Shown here in pieces: positions 10,092-18,507 of a stretch of 64,000 nucleotides of DNA. Position 1 is the stretch's first letter. The number at the start of each line of letters is the position of its first letter. The notes under the pieces are model-generated. The model made no database searches. It saw only the letters and a program-made list of their open reading frames with translations, and was not told the origin of the DNA. Location of the stretch: NCBI GenBank assembly GCA_002968845.1, contig PVBG01000001.1, positions 1 through 64,000 on the forward strand, read 5' to 3'. The position numbers and the translations under genes were made by a program. The stretch comes from Neorhizobium tomejilense. Lineage in GTDB: Bacteria > Pseudomonadota > Alphaproteobacteria > Rhizobiales > Rhizobiaceae.

Positions 10092-10456
10092 AAATCCCTC
10101 ACGATCCTGAAATTCCGGCTATCAAGTTATAAAGCCATACTGATATTCTGAGCGCAATTCGGATGCGGCTCATCAGATGGGCGATGGGATAGTCAATTAG
10201 CGGTAGGCTGAGGGCTACGCCCCGTTCTCCTGGTTACCCAGACGATTGCTGTTCTCATCAGAACAACGAGGCTCGCAGCCAGTCCATGACTTGGCCGGGT
10301 GTAACGGAACGGTCGGGGAAATGGATACAGCCGCAAATCATCGCGCGGCGCTCGAACGAGATCGGAGACGTGTTATCCGGCTGCGGTAAACGCGTGGCTC
10401 GCGGAGTTACGATCTACCGGTTCCGGCACTAATGAATGATAGAACCAACAATTAAT
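10092..10456. other. Gene-free gap upstream of rfbC
   Basis: 365 bases without a convincing gene. It must carry the rfb promoter on the minus strand, but no clear -35/-10 pair stands out. A 23-codon minus-strand open frame (ATG near 10340) has no ribosome binding site and no recognisable product, so it is not called. Confidence 0.5.
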
Positions 10457-10530
10457 TGGCTGGGGCGCCTGGATTCGAACCAGGGATGACGGTACCAAAA
10501 ACCGTTGCCTTACCGCTTGGCGACGCCCCA
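10457..10530 (-). tRNA. tRNA-Gln (UUG)
   Basis: Reading the minus strand gives a full cloverleaf: acceptor TGGGGCG pairs with CGCCCCA, the anticodon stem ACGGT/ACCGT encloses the loop TTTTGGT with anticodon TTG, and the T arm is CCTGG-TTCGAAT-CCAGG. Discriminator G and an encoded CCA (10457-10459) end the gene. U1-A72 at the top of the acceptor stem is characteristic of glutamine tRNA. Confidence 0.97.
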
Positions 10531-10697
10531 CCATGATGGCGGCGATGGTGCCGCTCAGGGAATGCGAGTTGCTCTAGCAAAGCTTCATTCGCCGAGCAAT
10601 CACAGAGCGGTCGTTTTTTGTTAAATCTCATACTTTCATTCGGCTCTGGAAATTTACTCCGGGCGTGCGCCGCCGCTCCGCGCCTCCGAGCGCCGGT

Positions 10698-13034
10698 TCA
10701 CCTTTCGCAAAGCCTGCGCTCGCCGCGAAAAGGTTGATAGGTGCAGTCAGAGGCTCGGAAAGATCGGTAGCTGCGGGAGCAGGCGGTGATGTTGCAGGAG
10801 GGAGCGGTCCCCGGCTCGCCCGCCGCCAGCCCCTTGTCCAGATCGAAATCGGGAGCGGGCTCGGCCATCGCGGCGCGGATGAAGTCCCGCCAGATCCGAG
10901 CCGGTAGCGAGCCGCCGGTCACGCCTTTCATCGGCGTATCATCGTCATTCCCGACCCAGACGCCGACGACCAGCGGCTCGGTGAAACCGACAAACCAGGC
11001 ATCGCGATTGTTCTGGCTGGTGCCTGTCTTGCCGGCGGCGAACGTGCCGGGATCCGCGTCGCGGCCCGTGCCGCGTTCGACGACGAGTTGCAGCAGGCCA
11101 AGGAGGTCGGACTGGTAGGGCGACAGATCGATCGAAGGCGCTGTCTTTTCGCCCACCCTGAAGGCCTGCGATTGGCCCGCCGCCTGAAAATCGATAATCC
11201 CCCAAGGTTCGACCGGTGCTTTCCCGAGACGAACCGATGCATAGGCGCTGGTGAGATCGAGGAGATTGGTCTCCGAAGTGCCGAGCGCGAGGGATGGGGT
11301 CGGCGCGAGCGGCGTGTCGATGCCGAGTTCCTTGGCGGCCGCGATGACGTTGTCGAGCCCGACTTCCTGCGCCAAGGCGGCGGTTGCGGCATTCAACGAC
11401 CGGGCGAAAGCTTCCGCCAATGTGACCCAGCCGCGGTAACCGCCGCCGGAGTTTTCGGGCGACCAGCCGTCGATCTCGATCGGGGCGTCGAGGACGCGGT
11501 CGGAAAGGGTCAGTCCCTTTTTCAAGGCCGCGTAATAGACGAACAGCTTGAAGGTGGAGCCCGGTTGCCGCATCGCCGTAACGGCGCGGTTGAACTGGCT
11601 CGTCTTGTAGTCATGACCGCCGACCATGGCGACGACCGCGCCTTCGGGTGTCATCGCCACCAGCGCCGCCTGACTTGCGCCGAGCGTCTTTCCGTCCTCG
11701 TCCAGAGCCTGTGCAACAACCCTTTCGGCAATGCGCTGCAGACGGGGCACGAGCGTCGTGCGGACCGTCGTCGATCCCGGCGAGGTGCCGGCGATCTCGC
11801 TTGCCTGCGGCGATATCCAATCGGCGAACCAACTTCCCGAGCGGGGCGTCGGTGTTGTCGGCCGAAGTTTGCCGAACTTCGCCTTGGCGGCCGCGGCTTC
11901 GTCGGGCGTCAGCTTGCCATTGGCGACCATTGCGGTGAGCACCGTCGCGGTTCGCTGGCGGGCGCCTTCGAAATTGGCGATGGGGTTCAGCTGGCTCGGC
12001 GCCTTCAGGAGGCCGGCGAGCATGGCAGATTCGGAGACGTCGAGGTCTCCGATGTCCTTGTTGAAGTAGATCCGTGCGGCGGCCGGCATTCCGGTAGCAC
12101 CGGAGCCGAGGTAAGCCGCGTTCAGATACCGGGTCAGGATTTCCCGCTTGCCGAGCTTCCATTCCAGCCAGAATGCGATGACCACCTCCTGGATTTTCCG
12201 CTTCAGCGTTCGGTCGCTTTCCAGATATTGCACCTTGATCAGTTGCTGCGTGATCGTGCTTCCGCCCTGGGCGACCGAGCCCGCCTGAAAATTCCGGACC
12301 AGCGCACGGCCGATACCCTTCGGATCGATACCGTAGTGGCTCATGAACCGCCTGTCCTCAATCGACAGGACAGCCTCGATGAGGGACGGCGGAAACTGGT
12401 CGTAAGCGGCATACGGCCCCTGATAGGGACCCTGCCGGACAAGCGGGGCGCCATCCGCCGTTTCCAGGACGATGACCGGCTTCAGCGTGCCGGCGGCAAT
12501 CTCCCGCCATGGCACGTCCTTCAATGCCCATGTCAGAGCGCCCGCCAGGACAAGGACACAGGCGAATAATGCGAGTGCGGCCACGGTTATCCACGACCAC
12601 CGCCTGGAGGACCGGTCCTGCGGTGAAAAGCGCCGCCGATGCCACCAGGCTTTTATTTGGAAAAGGGCTTTGCTGCGGAAGGCTGAAAAGCGCTCGGCCG
12701 TTCCGGATGTCGGATTTGGTTCCTGCTCTTTCGGCCGTGCGTATTTCTCCCGAAGAGCGGCAGCGGCGTTGCTTATCCAGAGGGAGCCCGATTGCCACGA
12801 CGTTCCGAGATCATGGCGGAGCGCTGCCAGCAATTCACGGATGGCCCGTACGCTTTGCCCGAAAGCCGGAGCGGAATTGTCGCCCGCTTTCTGTTCGTCT
12901 GGCGGTTTGCCCGGATGCGAGCGTCCGTCCGTTTCAGGCGCGCCTTCCGGTACGGCCTCTCTGTCGGTCACGCGCGCAGGCTCGCTGGGGGCATGTTCAT
13001 CCGGGTTCTTGGAGCTGTCCTCAGGGCGGGTCAT
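10698..13034 (-). CDS. Class A penicillin-binding protein (glycosyltransferase + transpeptidase)
   Basis: Bifunctional peptidoglycan synthase of the PBP1 type, 778 aa. Residues 1-140 are polar and probably disordered in the cytoplasm; one membrane anchor follows at about 145-170. The GT51 domain has its catalytic Glu at 226 (SIEDRRF) and the GGSTITQQ motif. The transpeptidase has Ser493 in GSTFK, SLN in FARSLNAAT, and KTG at 669-671. The start is fixed by a stop codon directly before the ATG. The C-terminal 40 residues are Cys-rich (four Cys), unusual for the family core. Stands alone between the tRNA gene and the DUF982 gene. Confidence 0.92.
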   Translation of the reverse strand: MTRPEDSSKNPDEHAPSEPARVTDREAVPEGAPETDGRSHPGKPPDEQKAGDNSAPAFGQSVRAIRELLAALRHDLGTSWQSGSLWISNAAAALREKYARPKEQEPNPTSGTAERFSAFRSKALFQIKAWWHRRRFSPQDRSSRRWSWITVAALALFACVLVLAGALTWALKDVPWREIAAGTLKPVIVLETADGAPLVRQGPYQGPYAAYDQFPPSLIEAVLSIEDRRFMSHYGIDPKGIGRALVRNFQAGSVAQGGSTITQQLIKVQYLESDRTLKRKIQEVVIAFWLEWKLGKREILTRYLNAAYLGSGATGMPAAARIYFNKDIGDLDVSESAMLAGLLKAPSQLNPIANFEGARQRTATVLTAMVANGKLTPDEAAAAKAKFGKLRPTTPTPRSGSWFADWISPQASEIAGTSPGSTTVRTTLVPRLQRIAERVVAQALDEDGKTLGASQAALVAMTPEGAVVAMVGGHDYKTSQFNRAVTAMRQPGSTFKLFVYYAALKKGLTLSDRVLDAPIEIDGWSPENSGGGYRGWVTLAEAFARSLNAATAALAQEVGLDNVIAAAKELGIDTPLAPTPSLALGTSETNLLDLTSAYASVRLGKAPVEPWGIIDFQAAGQSQAFRVGEKTAPSIDLSPYQSDLLGLLQLVVERGTGRDADPGTFAAGKTGTSQNNRDAWFVGFTEPLVVGVWVGNDDDTPMKGVTGGSLPARIWRDFIRAAMAEPAPDFDLDKGLAAGEPGTAPSCNITACSRSYRSFRASDCTYQPFRGERRLCER

Positions 13035-13229
13035 TCACTGCGTGGCTGTTGGATTTTGAATAAGGGAACTAGTGCATCATAGCGCAAAAGGAAGATGCTG
13101 TGGCGCCTGTCGGTGATCACAAGCAGCGACGCTCTACTTCCAATGAGGTAAGTCAGGTCAAATAGATAGGCGGCGGAAGCCGTGCCACACTCCGATCTGC
13201 AAGGTTTGATCTGCAGGCGGAGGAAACGC

Positions 13230-13484
13230 ATGAAAAAACGGGTGAAAAGCGATCCGAACTGGCCGGAGCCGGTGGTCGTAGCGGTCGGGCGGCGGTCTCC
13301 GGAGATTATTCGAACATCCGCAGAGGCCTTGATCTATCTCACCAACAAATGGCCGGCGGCGCGCAACGAACGCTACAGAGCGGCGACCGAGGTCTGTTCC
13401 GCCGCGCTGCGCAGGCAGATAGACGCAGCGGCTGCCCGTGAGACGTTTCTATCTGCCGCACTCGAGGCGGGAATGCTCCAATAA
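13230..13484 (+). CDS. DUF982 family small protein
   Basis: 84-aa protein matching the rhizobial DUF982 pattern: a PEPVVVAVG strand, then SAEALIYLTNKWP, the AAxEVCSAAL helix and a C-terminal ARETFLSAALEAGM. Function is unknown; the family is expanded in Rhizobiales. The start at 13230 is chosen for GGAGG six bases upstream; a longer open frame begins 16 codons earlier without one. Convergent with ocd downstream. Confidence 0.82.
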   Translation: MKKRVKSDPNWPEPVVVAVGRRSPEIIRTSAEALIYLTNKWPAARNERYRAATEVCSAALRRQIDAAAARETFLSAALEAGMLQ

Positions 13485-13532
13485 GCCTGCTGGCGTGAAC
13501 GGCATCAAATCCGATGCGCCCACGTCGCACGG

Positions 13533-14618
13533 TTATCCGTTCGGGATCGAGTTCCGCATCGTGGCCTTCCGCGAGACTTCCCGCCGGAGCAGCATGCCGA
13601 AGAGGTCGCGCGGCTCGTCGGGGTCTGCCAGGAGGTCGAGGTTTTCATAAAGCCCGGTGCCGGCGAGCTTGTCGCGGATATAACGAAGCGCCGAAAAATC
13701 CTCGGTCGCAAAACCGACGCTGTCGAACAGCGTCACCTGAGCGCTGCTCGTCCTGCCTGTCGTTAGACCCGAAATCACCTGCCAGAGTTCGTTGACAGGA
13801 TAGTCCGCCGGCATTTGCTGGATTTCGCCTTCGACGCGGGTCTGCGGTGGATATTCAACGAAGATGTCCGAGCGCAGCAGGATATCCTTGTGAAGCTCGG
13901 TCTTGCCGGGGCAATCACCTCCGACGGCATTGATATGGACACCCGGTCCGACCATGTTGTCGGTGAGAATAGTGGCGTTCTGCTTGTCTGCCGTCACGGT
14001 GGTGATCACATGGGCGCCCTCGACGGCCTCCTGGGAGGACTGGCATCGGATGATTTCAAAGCCCATCCCGGAAAGATTCTTGGCGCATCGTTCCGTGGCA
14101 TGCGGGTCGATATCGTAGAGCCGCAGCTTATTGATGCCGACCAGTGCCTTGAAAGCGATCGCCTGGAACTCGCTCTGCGCGCCATTGCCGATGATCGCCA
14201 TGCAATCGGCGCCTTCCGGCACCAGATATTTGGCCGCCACGGCCGAGGTCGCCGCGGTGCGCAGTGCCGTCAGGATGGTCATTTCGGAAATGAGGAGCGG
14301 ATAGCCGCTGTCGACATCGGAGAGCACCCCGAAGGCCGTCACGGTCTGGCGGCCGGTGCGGGTATTCTTGGGGTGACCGTTGACGTATTTGAAGCCATAG
14401 AGCGTGCCGTCGCTGGTCGGCATCAGTTCGATCACGCCTTCCTGCGAGTGGGAGGCGATACGCGGCACCTTGTCGAACGCCTCCCAACGGCGGAAATCCG
14501 CCTCGATATATGCTGAAAGCTCCGTGAGGAAATTTTCCACGCCGACGTTCAGGACGAGATCCATCATGTTCTCGACGCTGATGAACGGCACGATGTTCAG
14601 GTTGGGCAAAGCTGGCAT
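13533..14618 (-). CDS. ocd: Ornithine cyclodeaminase
   Basis: NAD-dependent conversion of L-ornithine to L-proline and ammonia. 361 aa, of the ornithine cyclodeaminase/mu-crystallin family: the substrate-binding Arg/Lys region (MPTSDGTLYGFKYVNGHPKN), the ALRTAATSAVAAKYL helix, the dinucleotide motif IGNGAQSEFQ near residue 145, and the catalytic-Asp region NAVGGDCPGKTEL. The start at 14618 has AGGAG at about 7 bases. Ornithine degradation is common in Rhizobiaceae living on opines or arginine, but no arginase lies nearby. Confidence 0.93.
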   Translation of the reverse strand: MPALPNLNIVPFISVENMMDLVLNVGVENFLTELSAYIEADFRRWEAFDKVPRIASHSQEGVIELMPTSDGTLYGFKYVNGHPKNTRTGRQTVTAFGVLSDVDSGYPLLISEMTILTALRTAATSAVAAKYLVPEGADCMAIIGNGAQSEFQAIAFKALVGINKLRLYDIDPHATERCAKNLSGMGFEIIRCQSSQEAVEGAHVITTVTADKQNATILTDNMVGPGVHINAVGGDCPGKTELHKDILLRSDIFVEYPPQTRVEGEIQQMPADYPVNELWQVISGLTTGRTSSAQVTLFDSVGFATEDFSALRYIRDKLAGTGLYENLDLLADPDEPRDLFGMLLRREVSRKATMRNSIPNG

Positions 14619-14705
14619 GGTTGGCTCCTTAGAAGGGATCATATCCTTTTCAGGCAACGCACGCCATGCATGCCACAGCAACTCCCGTCGTTCACCCCCT
14701 GTCGT

Positions 14706-14942
14706 TCACCCCTTGTCGTTCATCACTTCGCGGAGCGCATCGTTGATGCGATCCTGCCAGCCGGGGCCATCCTCCTGAAAATAGGCGAGCACGTCGCTGT
14801 CGAGCTTCAGGGACACAAGTTCCTTGACGTTCGGCGGCGCGCGCCGCTCGACCGCGGGAGCCGGGGTGGTCTTCTTGGCCGGCGCAAACAGAGCCTCTGC
14901 GGCCTCGAGCGGATTGACGGGCCGGCGCGGGGGACGTGTCAT
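14706..14942 (-). CDS. BrnA-like antitoxin-family protein without a neighbouring toxin
   Basis: A 78-aa protein with a Pro/Arg-rich N terminus and a C-terminal ribbon-helix-helix-like module: VSLKLDSDVLAYFQEDGPGWQDRINDAL, which matches the LD-x-DVL-x-F...G-x-GWQ-x-RIN signature of BrnA. BrnA normally autoregulates an operon with BrnT upstream; no brnT reading frame is present on either side. The start at 14942 has GGAG six bases before it. It is 87 bases upstream of ocd on the same strand, so it might instead be a DNA-binding regulator. Confidence 0.75.
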   Translation of the reverse strand: MTRPPRRPVNPLEAAEALFAPAKKTTPAPAVERRAPPNVKELVSLKLDSDVLAYFQEDGPGWQDRINDALREVMNDKG

Positions 14943-15222
14943 GATCATCTCCGTAGAAAGGGAAGGGGTCCGTCGCAGTTGTTTCTGCCTGCAGACGCGG
15001 CTCCCGCCTCGAACTATCAGCAAGCATGGCGAAATAGCAATCGCCGAGCAGGGACGACCCGACCAGTGGTCGATCCCAATGCCGACCGAGACCTTGACGA
15101 TCGAACCGGGTGGCGTCTATCTCGCTCCGAAAGCTCATTCCCGTCGTTCGAAGACATCGGGGGAGGGCACGCTGCATATCCTGATCCTCTCGTTCACCGT
15201 TCAAAACCAATACAGGCTTGTC

Positions 15223-15609
15223 ATGATCCAGGACTTCTCTTCCATCATCCAGCGTTTCGGTGTCGGCAACCGTGGAAGTTCGGCTGTCGTGCATCAGGGC
15301 ACCGGCTATTTCGCGGTGACGCCCCAGTCGCCCTATGACGGGGATCTGAGCGTTGCCAAGCAGACCCGGCAGTTGTTGGCCAAGGCCGAGGCGCGGCTTG
15401 CCGAAATCGGCAGCGCCAAGCAGGGCCTGATCTTCTGTGCCATCATGCTTGCCGACATGGACGGTTATGCCGAGATGAACGAGGTCTGGGACGCCTGGGT
15501 TTCGGGCATGGCCCCGCCCGCCCGGGCCTGTTTCGAGGCGCGGCTTGCCAATCCCGCCCTCAAGGTCGAGATGATCATGGTGTGCGCTGCGGCATCGGCC
15601 GAGGCATAG
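15223..15609 (+). CDS. RidA family protein (reactive imine/enamine deaminase)
   Basis: 128 aa, YjgF/RidA fold. Family members hydrolyse reactive 2-aminoacrylate-type imines. Visible features: HQGTGYFAVTPQSP near residue 28, QTRQLLAKAEARLAEIGS in the central helix, the MDGYAEMNEVWDAWV segment and a C-terminal ARACFEARLANPALKVEMIMVCA block, which holds the conserved Arg and Glu of the pocket. No strong ribosome binding site precedes the ATG. The longer open frame upstream has no homologous content. Divergent from the BrnA-like gene. Confidence 0.85.
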   Translation: MIQDFSSIIQRFGVGNRGSSAVVHQGTGYFAVTPQSPYDGDLSVAKQTRQLLAKAEARLAEIGSAKQGLIFCAIMLADMDGYAEMNEVWDAWVSGMAPPARACFEARLANPALKVEMIMVCAAASAEA

Positions 15610-15757
15610 TTTCAGGATCGATGCACGTTGTGCATGGGTGACCTGAGGTATTGTTGCTTTTCCAGGCAGTTCCGAGCGCCTATATCAGCGTCATCGAACG
15701 ACGCCGGAGCCAAGAACGGATGCTGACGTCAGACAGTCTCAGGAAAGGGACCCGATC

Positions 15758-15904
15758 ATGAACGTAGCACGCTCTTTCAACAACTGGCGCAAGTATCGCC
15801 AGACCGTCTCCGAACTCGGCCGCATGACCAGCCGCGAACTGCAGGACCTCGGCATCGACCGCGCCGACATCCGTAACGTCGCCCGCGCAGCCAGTGCTCG
15901 CTGA
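15758..15904 (+). CDS. DUF1127 (YjiS-like) small protein
   Basis: 48-aa Arg-rich protein: MNVARSFNNWRKYRQTVSEL followed by the DUF1127 core SRELQDLGIDRADI. AGGAAAGGGA lies 8 bases upstream of the ATG. In Rhodobacter sphaeroides the DUF1127 protein CcaF1 is an RNA-binding protein encoded directly upstream of the CcsR small RNAs, and a hairpin array of the same kind follows here at 16085-16240. The shared arrangement makes a related RNA-maturation role likely, by analogy. Confidence 0.9.
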   Translation: MNVARSFNNWRKYRQTVSELGRMTSRELQDLGIDRADIRNVARAASAR

Positions 15905-15933
15905 CCTCAATATCTCTGCCGGAATTTGCATGA

Positions 15934-15959
15934 CGCCCGCCATTGCCGCGGGCGTTTTT
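15934..15959 (+). terminator. Rho-independent terminator after the DUF1127 gene
   Basis: Seven-pair stem CGCCCGC (15934-15940) / GCGGGCG (15948-15954) with a 7-base loop, directly followed by TTTTT. It lies between the DUF1127 gene and the cuckoo hairpins, so some of the latter may depend on read-through or on their own promoter. Confidence 0.85.
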
Positions 15960-16084
15960 GCGTCGGGCGCCTGCTCTGGTCCGGACCTCCTTCGAGCTCC
16001 GTGTTCCGGTATGCGTTTTTCGTATAGCTGCACTGCAACATAATGGGTATCAATCGAGCCTGACGGGTGTATAGTCATACTTAT

Positions 16085-16116
16085 CGGAGCGATGCACCTC
16101 CTCCCGCAGAGCTTCG
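16085..16116 (+). ncRNA. Cuckoo (CcsR-type) RNA hairpin 1
   Basis: CGGAGC pairs with GCTTCG (one G-U), then a GA/GA internal loop and TGC/GCA, exposing CCTCCTCCC (16097-16105) in the loop. First of four such hairpins in 160 bases. The exposed anti-Shine-Dalgarno motif is the hallmark of the CcsR/cuckoo family of stress-related sRNAs in alphaproteobacteria. A TATAGT at 16070 could be a -10 box, but no good -35 box was found. Confidence 0.82.
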
Positions 16117-16122
16117 TGTTAT

Positions 16123-16155
16123 CAGACGGCCCACTCCTCCTCCCAGGGGCGTCTG
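16123..16155 (+). ncRNA. Cuckoo (CcsR-type) RNA hairpin 2
   Basis: CAGACG/CGTCTG, one G-G mismatch, then CCC/GGG, with CCTCCTCCC (16136-16144) exposed in the loop. Only six bases separate it from hairpin 1, consistent with one primary transcript that is processed into separate RNAs. Confidence 0.82.
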
Positions 16156-16162
16156 TAGGAAT

Positions 16163-16187
16163 GGCGGCACTCCTCCTCCCAGCCGCT
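16163..16187 (+). ncRNA. Cuckoo (CcsR-type) RNA hairpin 3
   Basis: GCGGC (16164-16168) pairs with GCCGC (16182-16186), extended by a G-U pair; CCTCCTCCC lies at 16172-16180 in the loop. Hairpins 2 and 3 share the loop ACTCCTCCTCCCA, while 1 and 4 share ACCTCCTCCC, so the four copies fall into two loop types. Confidence 0.8.
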
Positions 16188-16204
16188 GTTCGGTTCTTTT
16201 CGGA

Positions 16205-16240
16205 AAGCCTGCCGCACCTCCTCCCGCGGCAGGCTTTTTC
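16205..16240 (+). ncRNA. Cuckoo (CcsR-type) RNA hairpin 4, also the terminator of the array
   Basis: Perfect 11-pair stem AAGCCTGCCGC/GCGGCAGGCTT (16205-16215/16226-16236) with CCTCCTCCC (16217-16225) in a 10-base loop, followed by a T tract. It therefore ends the array as an intrinsic terminator and carries the fourth anti-Shine-Dalgarno motif. Confidence 0.87.
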
Positions 16241-16645
16241 GTTTTGGAGCTGAGGGTTTTCCGAAAATCAAGTTGCTCTCTTTGGCCATGTCCGCCCGGT
16301 GCGGTATCCGGCGATCTCGATTCGTGCCTAGCGGCGCCTTCGAGTGGGAGGAAGCCGCGTGCGGACCCCTCACGGCGAGACCGAATCCCCTTTGGCGGCC
16401 AGAATCATAGCCGTCACCGAACCGCCAGAAGAGATGGCTCGTGTGCTGGCGCGGTCGTCTCAGTGTGCCCTTTTTTCTCCTCGCGCCCGGCATTTTCTTC
16501 ATCGCGAAGCCAACGTCCGGCGGGGCGAGCTTGATAGAGAGGAAGATCGTAACGATCGGTTAAAATCAGGCTCTTTGCGAGGCTCCCGTTTACCATTTGT
16601 TAACCATGTCAGCGCTAGAAATCAGTCAACGATTTCTTTACGCAG
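16241..16645. other. Gene-free gap between the sRNA array and minC
   Basis: 405 bases with no supported gene. It should contain the minC promoter; the only clear element is the CtrA-like site at 16589-16604. No canonical ribosome binding site precedes the minC ATG. Confidence 0.5.
16589..16604 (+). promoter_or_regulatory. Candidate CtrA binding site upstream of minC
   Basis: TTTA-N7-TTAAC matches the CtrA consensus TTAA-N7-TTAAC with one mismatch and lies 42 bases before the minC start. CtrA control of the Min system is reported for Sinorhizobium meliloti. In AT-poor DNA such a match is unlikely to be common, but it is a single site read by eye. Confidence 0.5.
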
Positions 16646-17374
16646 ATGACCAAAATGCTAACAGACGCTCGCTCTATCCGCATCAAGGGCCGCTCTTTTC
16701 TGGCGGTTGTCCTTGCCCCTGACCTTCCCTTCGACGACTGGCTCATCCGGCTGGATGACCTTGCAGCACGTTCCGCGGGTTTCTTTCTGGGCCGGCCTGT
16801 CGTGCTCGACGTGACCGATCTGCCGATCGACCGCGCTCAGCTGAAGGATCTCATCACCGAGCTGGCCGGACGCAACGTCAATATAATGGGCATCGAGGGC
16901 GGTCGCCCTTCGATCCTCGGTCCCGGCATGCCTCCGGCACTTAAAGGTGGCCGGCCGGTCTCCGACGAGGCCGTCGCCAAGGAGCCGATCATCGAACTGC
17001 GCAACGGCGAGCCGAAGCCGGTCACGCCGGAGGTTCGGTCCGCGTTGCAGTCGATCGTCATCCGTGAGCCGGTCCGTTCCGGCCAGTCTGTCATCTTTCC
17101 GGAAGGCGACGTGACGATCATCGGCTCGGTCGCTTCAGGTGCCGAAATCATCGCCGGCGGATCGGTGCATATCTACGGGACCCTGCGTGGCCGGGCCATG
17201 GCAGGATCGCTTGGAAACGCCTCGGCGCGCATCTTCTGCCGCAAGCTCGAAGCAGAGCTGGTGGCAATCGACGGCATCTACAAGATGGCGGAAGACATGG
17301 CCCCTGGCCTTCGCGGACAGTCAGTCCAGCTTTGGCTCGAAGGGGATTCGATCATTGCAGAGAAACTTATTTGA
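16646..17374 (+). CDS. minC: Septum site-determining protein MinC
   Basis: FtsZ polymerisation inhibitor acting at the inner membrane with MinD. 242 aa: an N-terminal domain (about 1-105, IRIKGRSFLAVVLAP...DDWLIRLDDL), a linker, and a C-terminal beta-helix domain (about 130-240) with the RSGQSVIFPEGDVTIIGSVASGAEIIAGGSVHIYGTLRGRA repeats characteristic of MinC, summarised here as its key Gly-rich turns. Followed by minD after 31 bases. No good ribosome binding site is seen; a second ATG lies three codons in. Confidence 0.95.
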   Translation: MTKMLTDARSIRIKGRSFLAVVLAPDLPFDDWLIRLDDLAARSAGFFLGRPVVLDVTDLPIDRAQLKDLITELAGRNVNIMGIEGGRPSILGPGMPPALKGGRPVSDEAVAKEPIIELRNGEPKPVTPEVRSALQSIVIREPVRSGQSVIFPEGDVTIIGSVASGAEIIAGGSVHIYGTLRGRAMAGSLGNASARIFCRKLEAELVAIDGIYKMAEDMAPGLRGQSVQLWLEGDSIIAEKLI

Positions 17375-17405
17375 GCCGAAGCCGGCCAGCAAACAGGAGA
17401 GCAAG

Positions 17406-18221
17406 ATGGGGAAAGTCATCGTAGTCACTTCAGGCAAGGGCGGGGTTGGCAAGACGACCTCGACTGCCGCATTGGGAGCGGCTCTGGCGCAGCGAAACGA
17501 ACGGGTTGTCGTCGTCGATTTTGACGTCGGGCTGCGCAACCTCGATCTGGTGATGGGCGCCGAGCGCCGGGTCGTTTACGACCTGATCAACGTCATTCAG
17601 GGCGAAGCCAAGCTCACGCAGGCGCTGATCCGCGACAAGCGGCTGGAGACGCTGTACCTGCTGCCGGCATCGCAGACGCGCGATAAGGACAACTTGACAC
17701 CCGAGGGTGTGGAGCGGGTCATTACCGAGCTGAAGCGGGTCTTCGACTGGGTCATCTGCGACAGCCCGGCCGGGATCGAAAGCGGCGCCACGCTCGCCAT
17801 GCGCCACGCCGACATGGCGGTTGTGGTCACCAATCCGGAAGTCTCGTCGGTTCGCGACTCGGACCGCATCATCGGCCTGCTCGACTCGAAGACGATGAAG
17901 GCCGAGCGCGGCGAGCGCATGGAAAAGCACCTGCTTCTGACGCGCTACGACGCCAACCGCGCGGAGCGGGGCGACATGCTGAAGGTCGAGGACGTGCTGG
18001 AAATCCTGTCCATCCCGTTGCTCGGCATCATCCCGGAGAGCATGGACGTGCTGCGTGCCTCCAATATCGGTTCGCCCGTCACCCTGGCAGACGCCCGCAG
18101 CGCACCGGCCATGGCCTATTTCGATGCCGCACGCCGGCTTGCAGGAGAAGTTCTGCCGATCACGATCCCCGGGGAAAAGCGGGGGATATTCGGCAAGATC
18201 TTCGCACGGAGGGCCGCATGA
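17406..18221 (+). CDS. minD: Septum site-determining ATPase MinD
   Basis: Deviant-Walker ATPase of the ParA/MinD family that recruits MinC to the membrane. 271 aa; the P-loop [10 protein letters not shown] is at residues 9-18, with [17 protein letters not shown] as switch region and [11 protein letters not shown] as Walker B. The C-terminal amphipathic membrane-targeting helix is [19 protein letters not shown] precedes the ATG at 17406. It overlaps minE by 4 bases. Confidence 0.97.
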   Translation: MGKVIVVTSGKGGVGKTTSTAALGAALAQRNERVVVVDFDVGLRNLDLVMGAERRVVYDLINVIQGEAKLTQALIRDKRLETLYLLPASQTRDKDNLTPEGVERVITELKRVFDWVICDSPAGIESGATLAMRHADMAVVVTNPEVSSVRDSDRIIGLLDSKTMKAERGERMEKHLLLTRYDANRAERGDMLKVEDVLEILSIPLLGIIPESMDVLRASNIGSPVTLADARSAPAMAYFDAARRLAGEVLPITIPGEKRGIFGKIFARRAA

Positions 18222-18478
18222 CCATATTCAACCTTTTCCGCAAACAGCGCTCCGCACCCACGGCCCGCGAACGCCTGCAGGTGCTTCTCGCCCACGAGCG
18301 CTCGTCGAGCGGCTCGGACCTCGTATCCTTGCTTCGCGAGGAGATTCTTGCGGTGATTGCCAAGCATGTGCAGGTCGACAGCGACAAGGTGCAGGTCAAG
18401 ATGGACCGTGACGAGAACGTCACGATCCTCGAGATCGACGTCGAGATCCCGTTGGGTGCCGTCAGCCAGGCTGCCTGA
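18218..18478 (+). CDS. minE: Cell division topological specificity factor MinE
   Basis: Stimulates MinD ATPase and drives pole-to-pole oscillation. 86 aa with the membrane-targeting N terminus [20 protein letters not shown], the anti-MinCD helix [11 protein letters not shown], and the dimerisation domain [24 protein letters not shown]. Start overlaps the minD stop (ATGA). Last gene of minCDE. Confidence 0.97.
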   Translation: MTIFNLFRKQRSAPTARERLQVLLAHERSSSGSDLVSLLREEILAVIAKHVQVDSDKVQVKMDRDENVTILEIDVEIPLGAVSQAA

Positions 18479-18507
18479 GCCGGCAGACTCAGCAGGGTCA
18501 TGAGTTT

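Noticed and set aside
10314..10400. Short minus-strand frame that could be a peptide gene upstream of rfbC
   Set aside because: No ribosome binding site and no recognisable sequence; 23 codons is within chance.
15651..15686. Heat-shock-sigma-like promoter before the DUF1127 gene (TTGCTT ... CCTATAT)
   Set aside because: Spacing (about 19-21 bases) is outside the usual range, so I do not list it as a feature.
16085..16240. CRISPR-like array because of four regularly spaced short repeats
   Set aside because: The shared unit is only 9 bases, spacing is irregular (30-40 bases), and each copy sits in its own hairpin loop.
16067..16534. Open frame over the CCTCCTCCC region
   Set aside because: The four base-paired stems explain the sequence better; the translation is Pro/Arg-rich noise.
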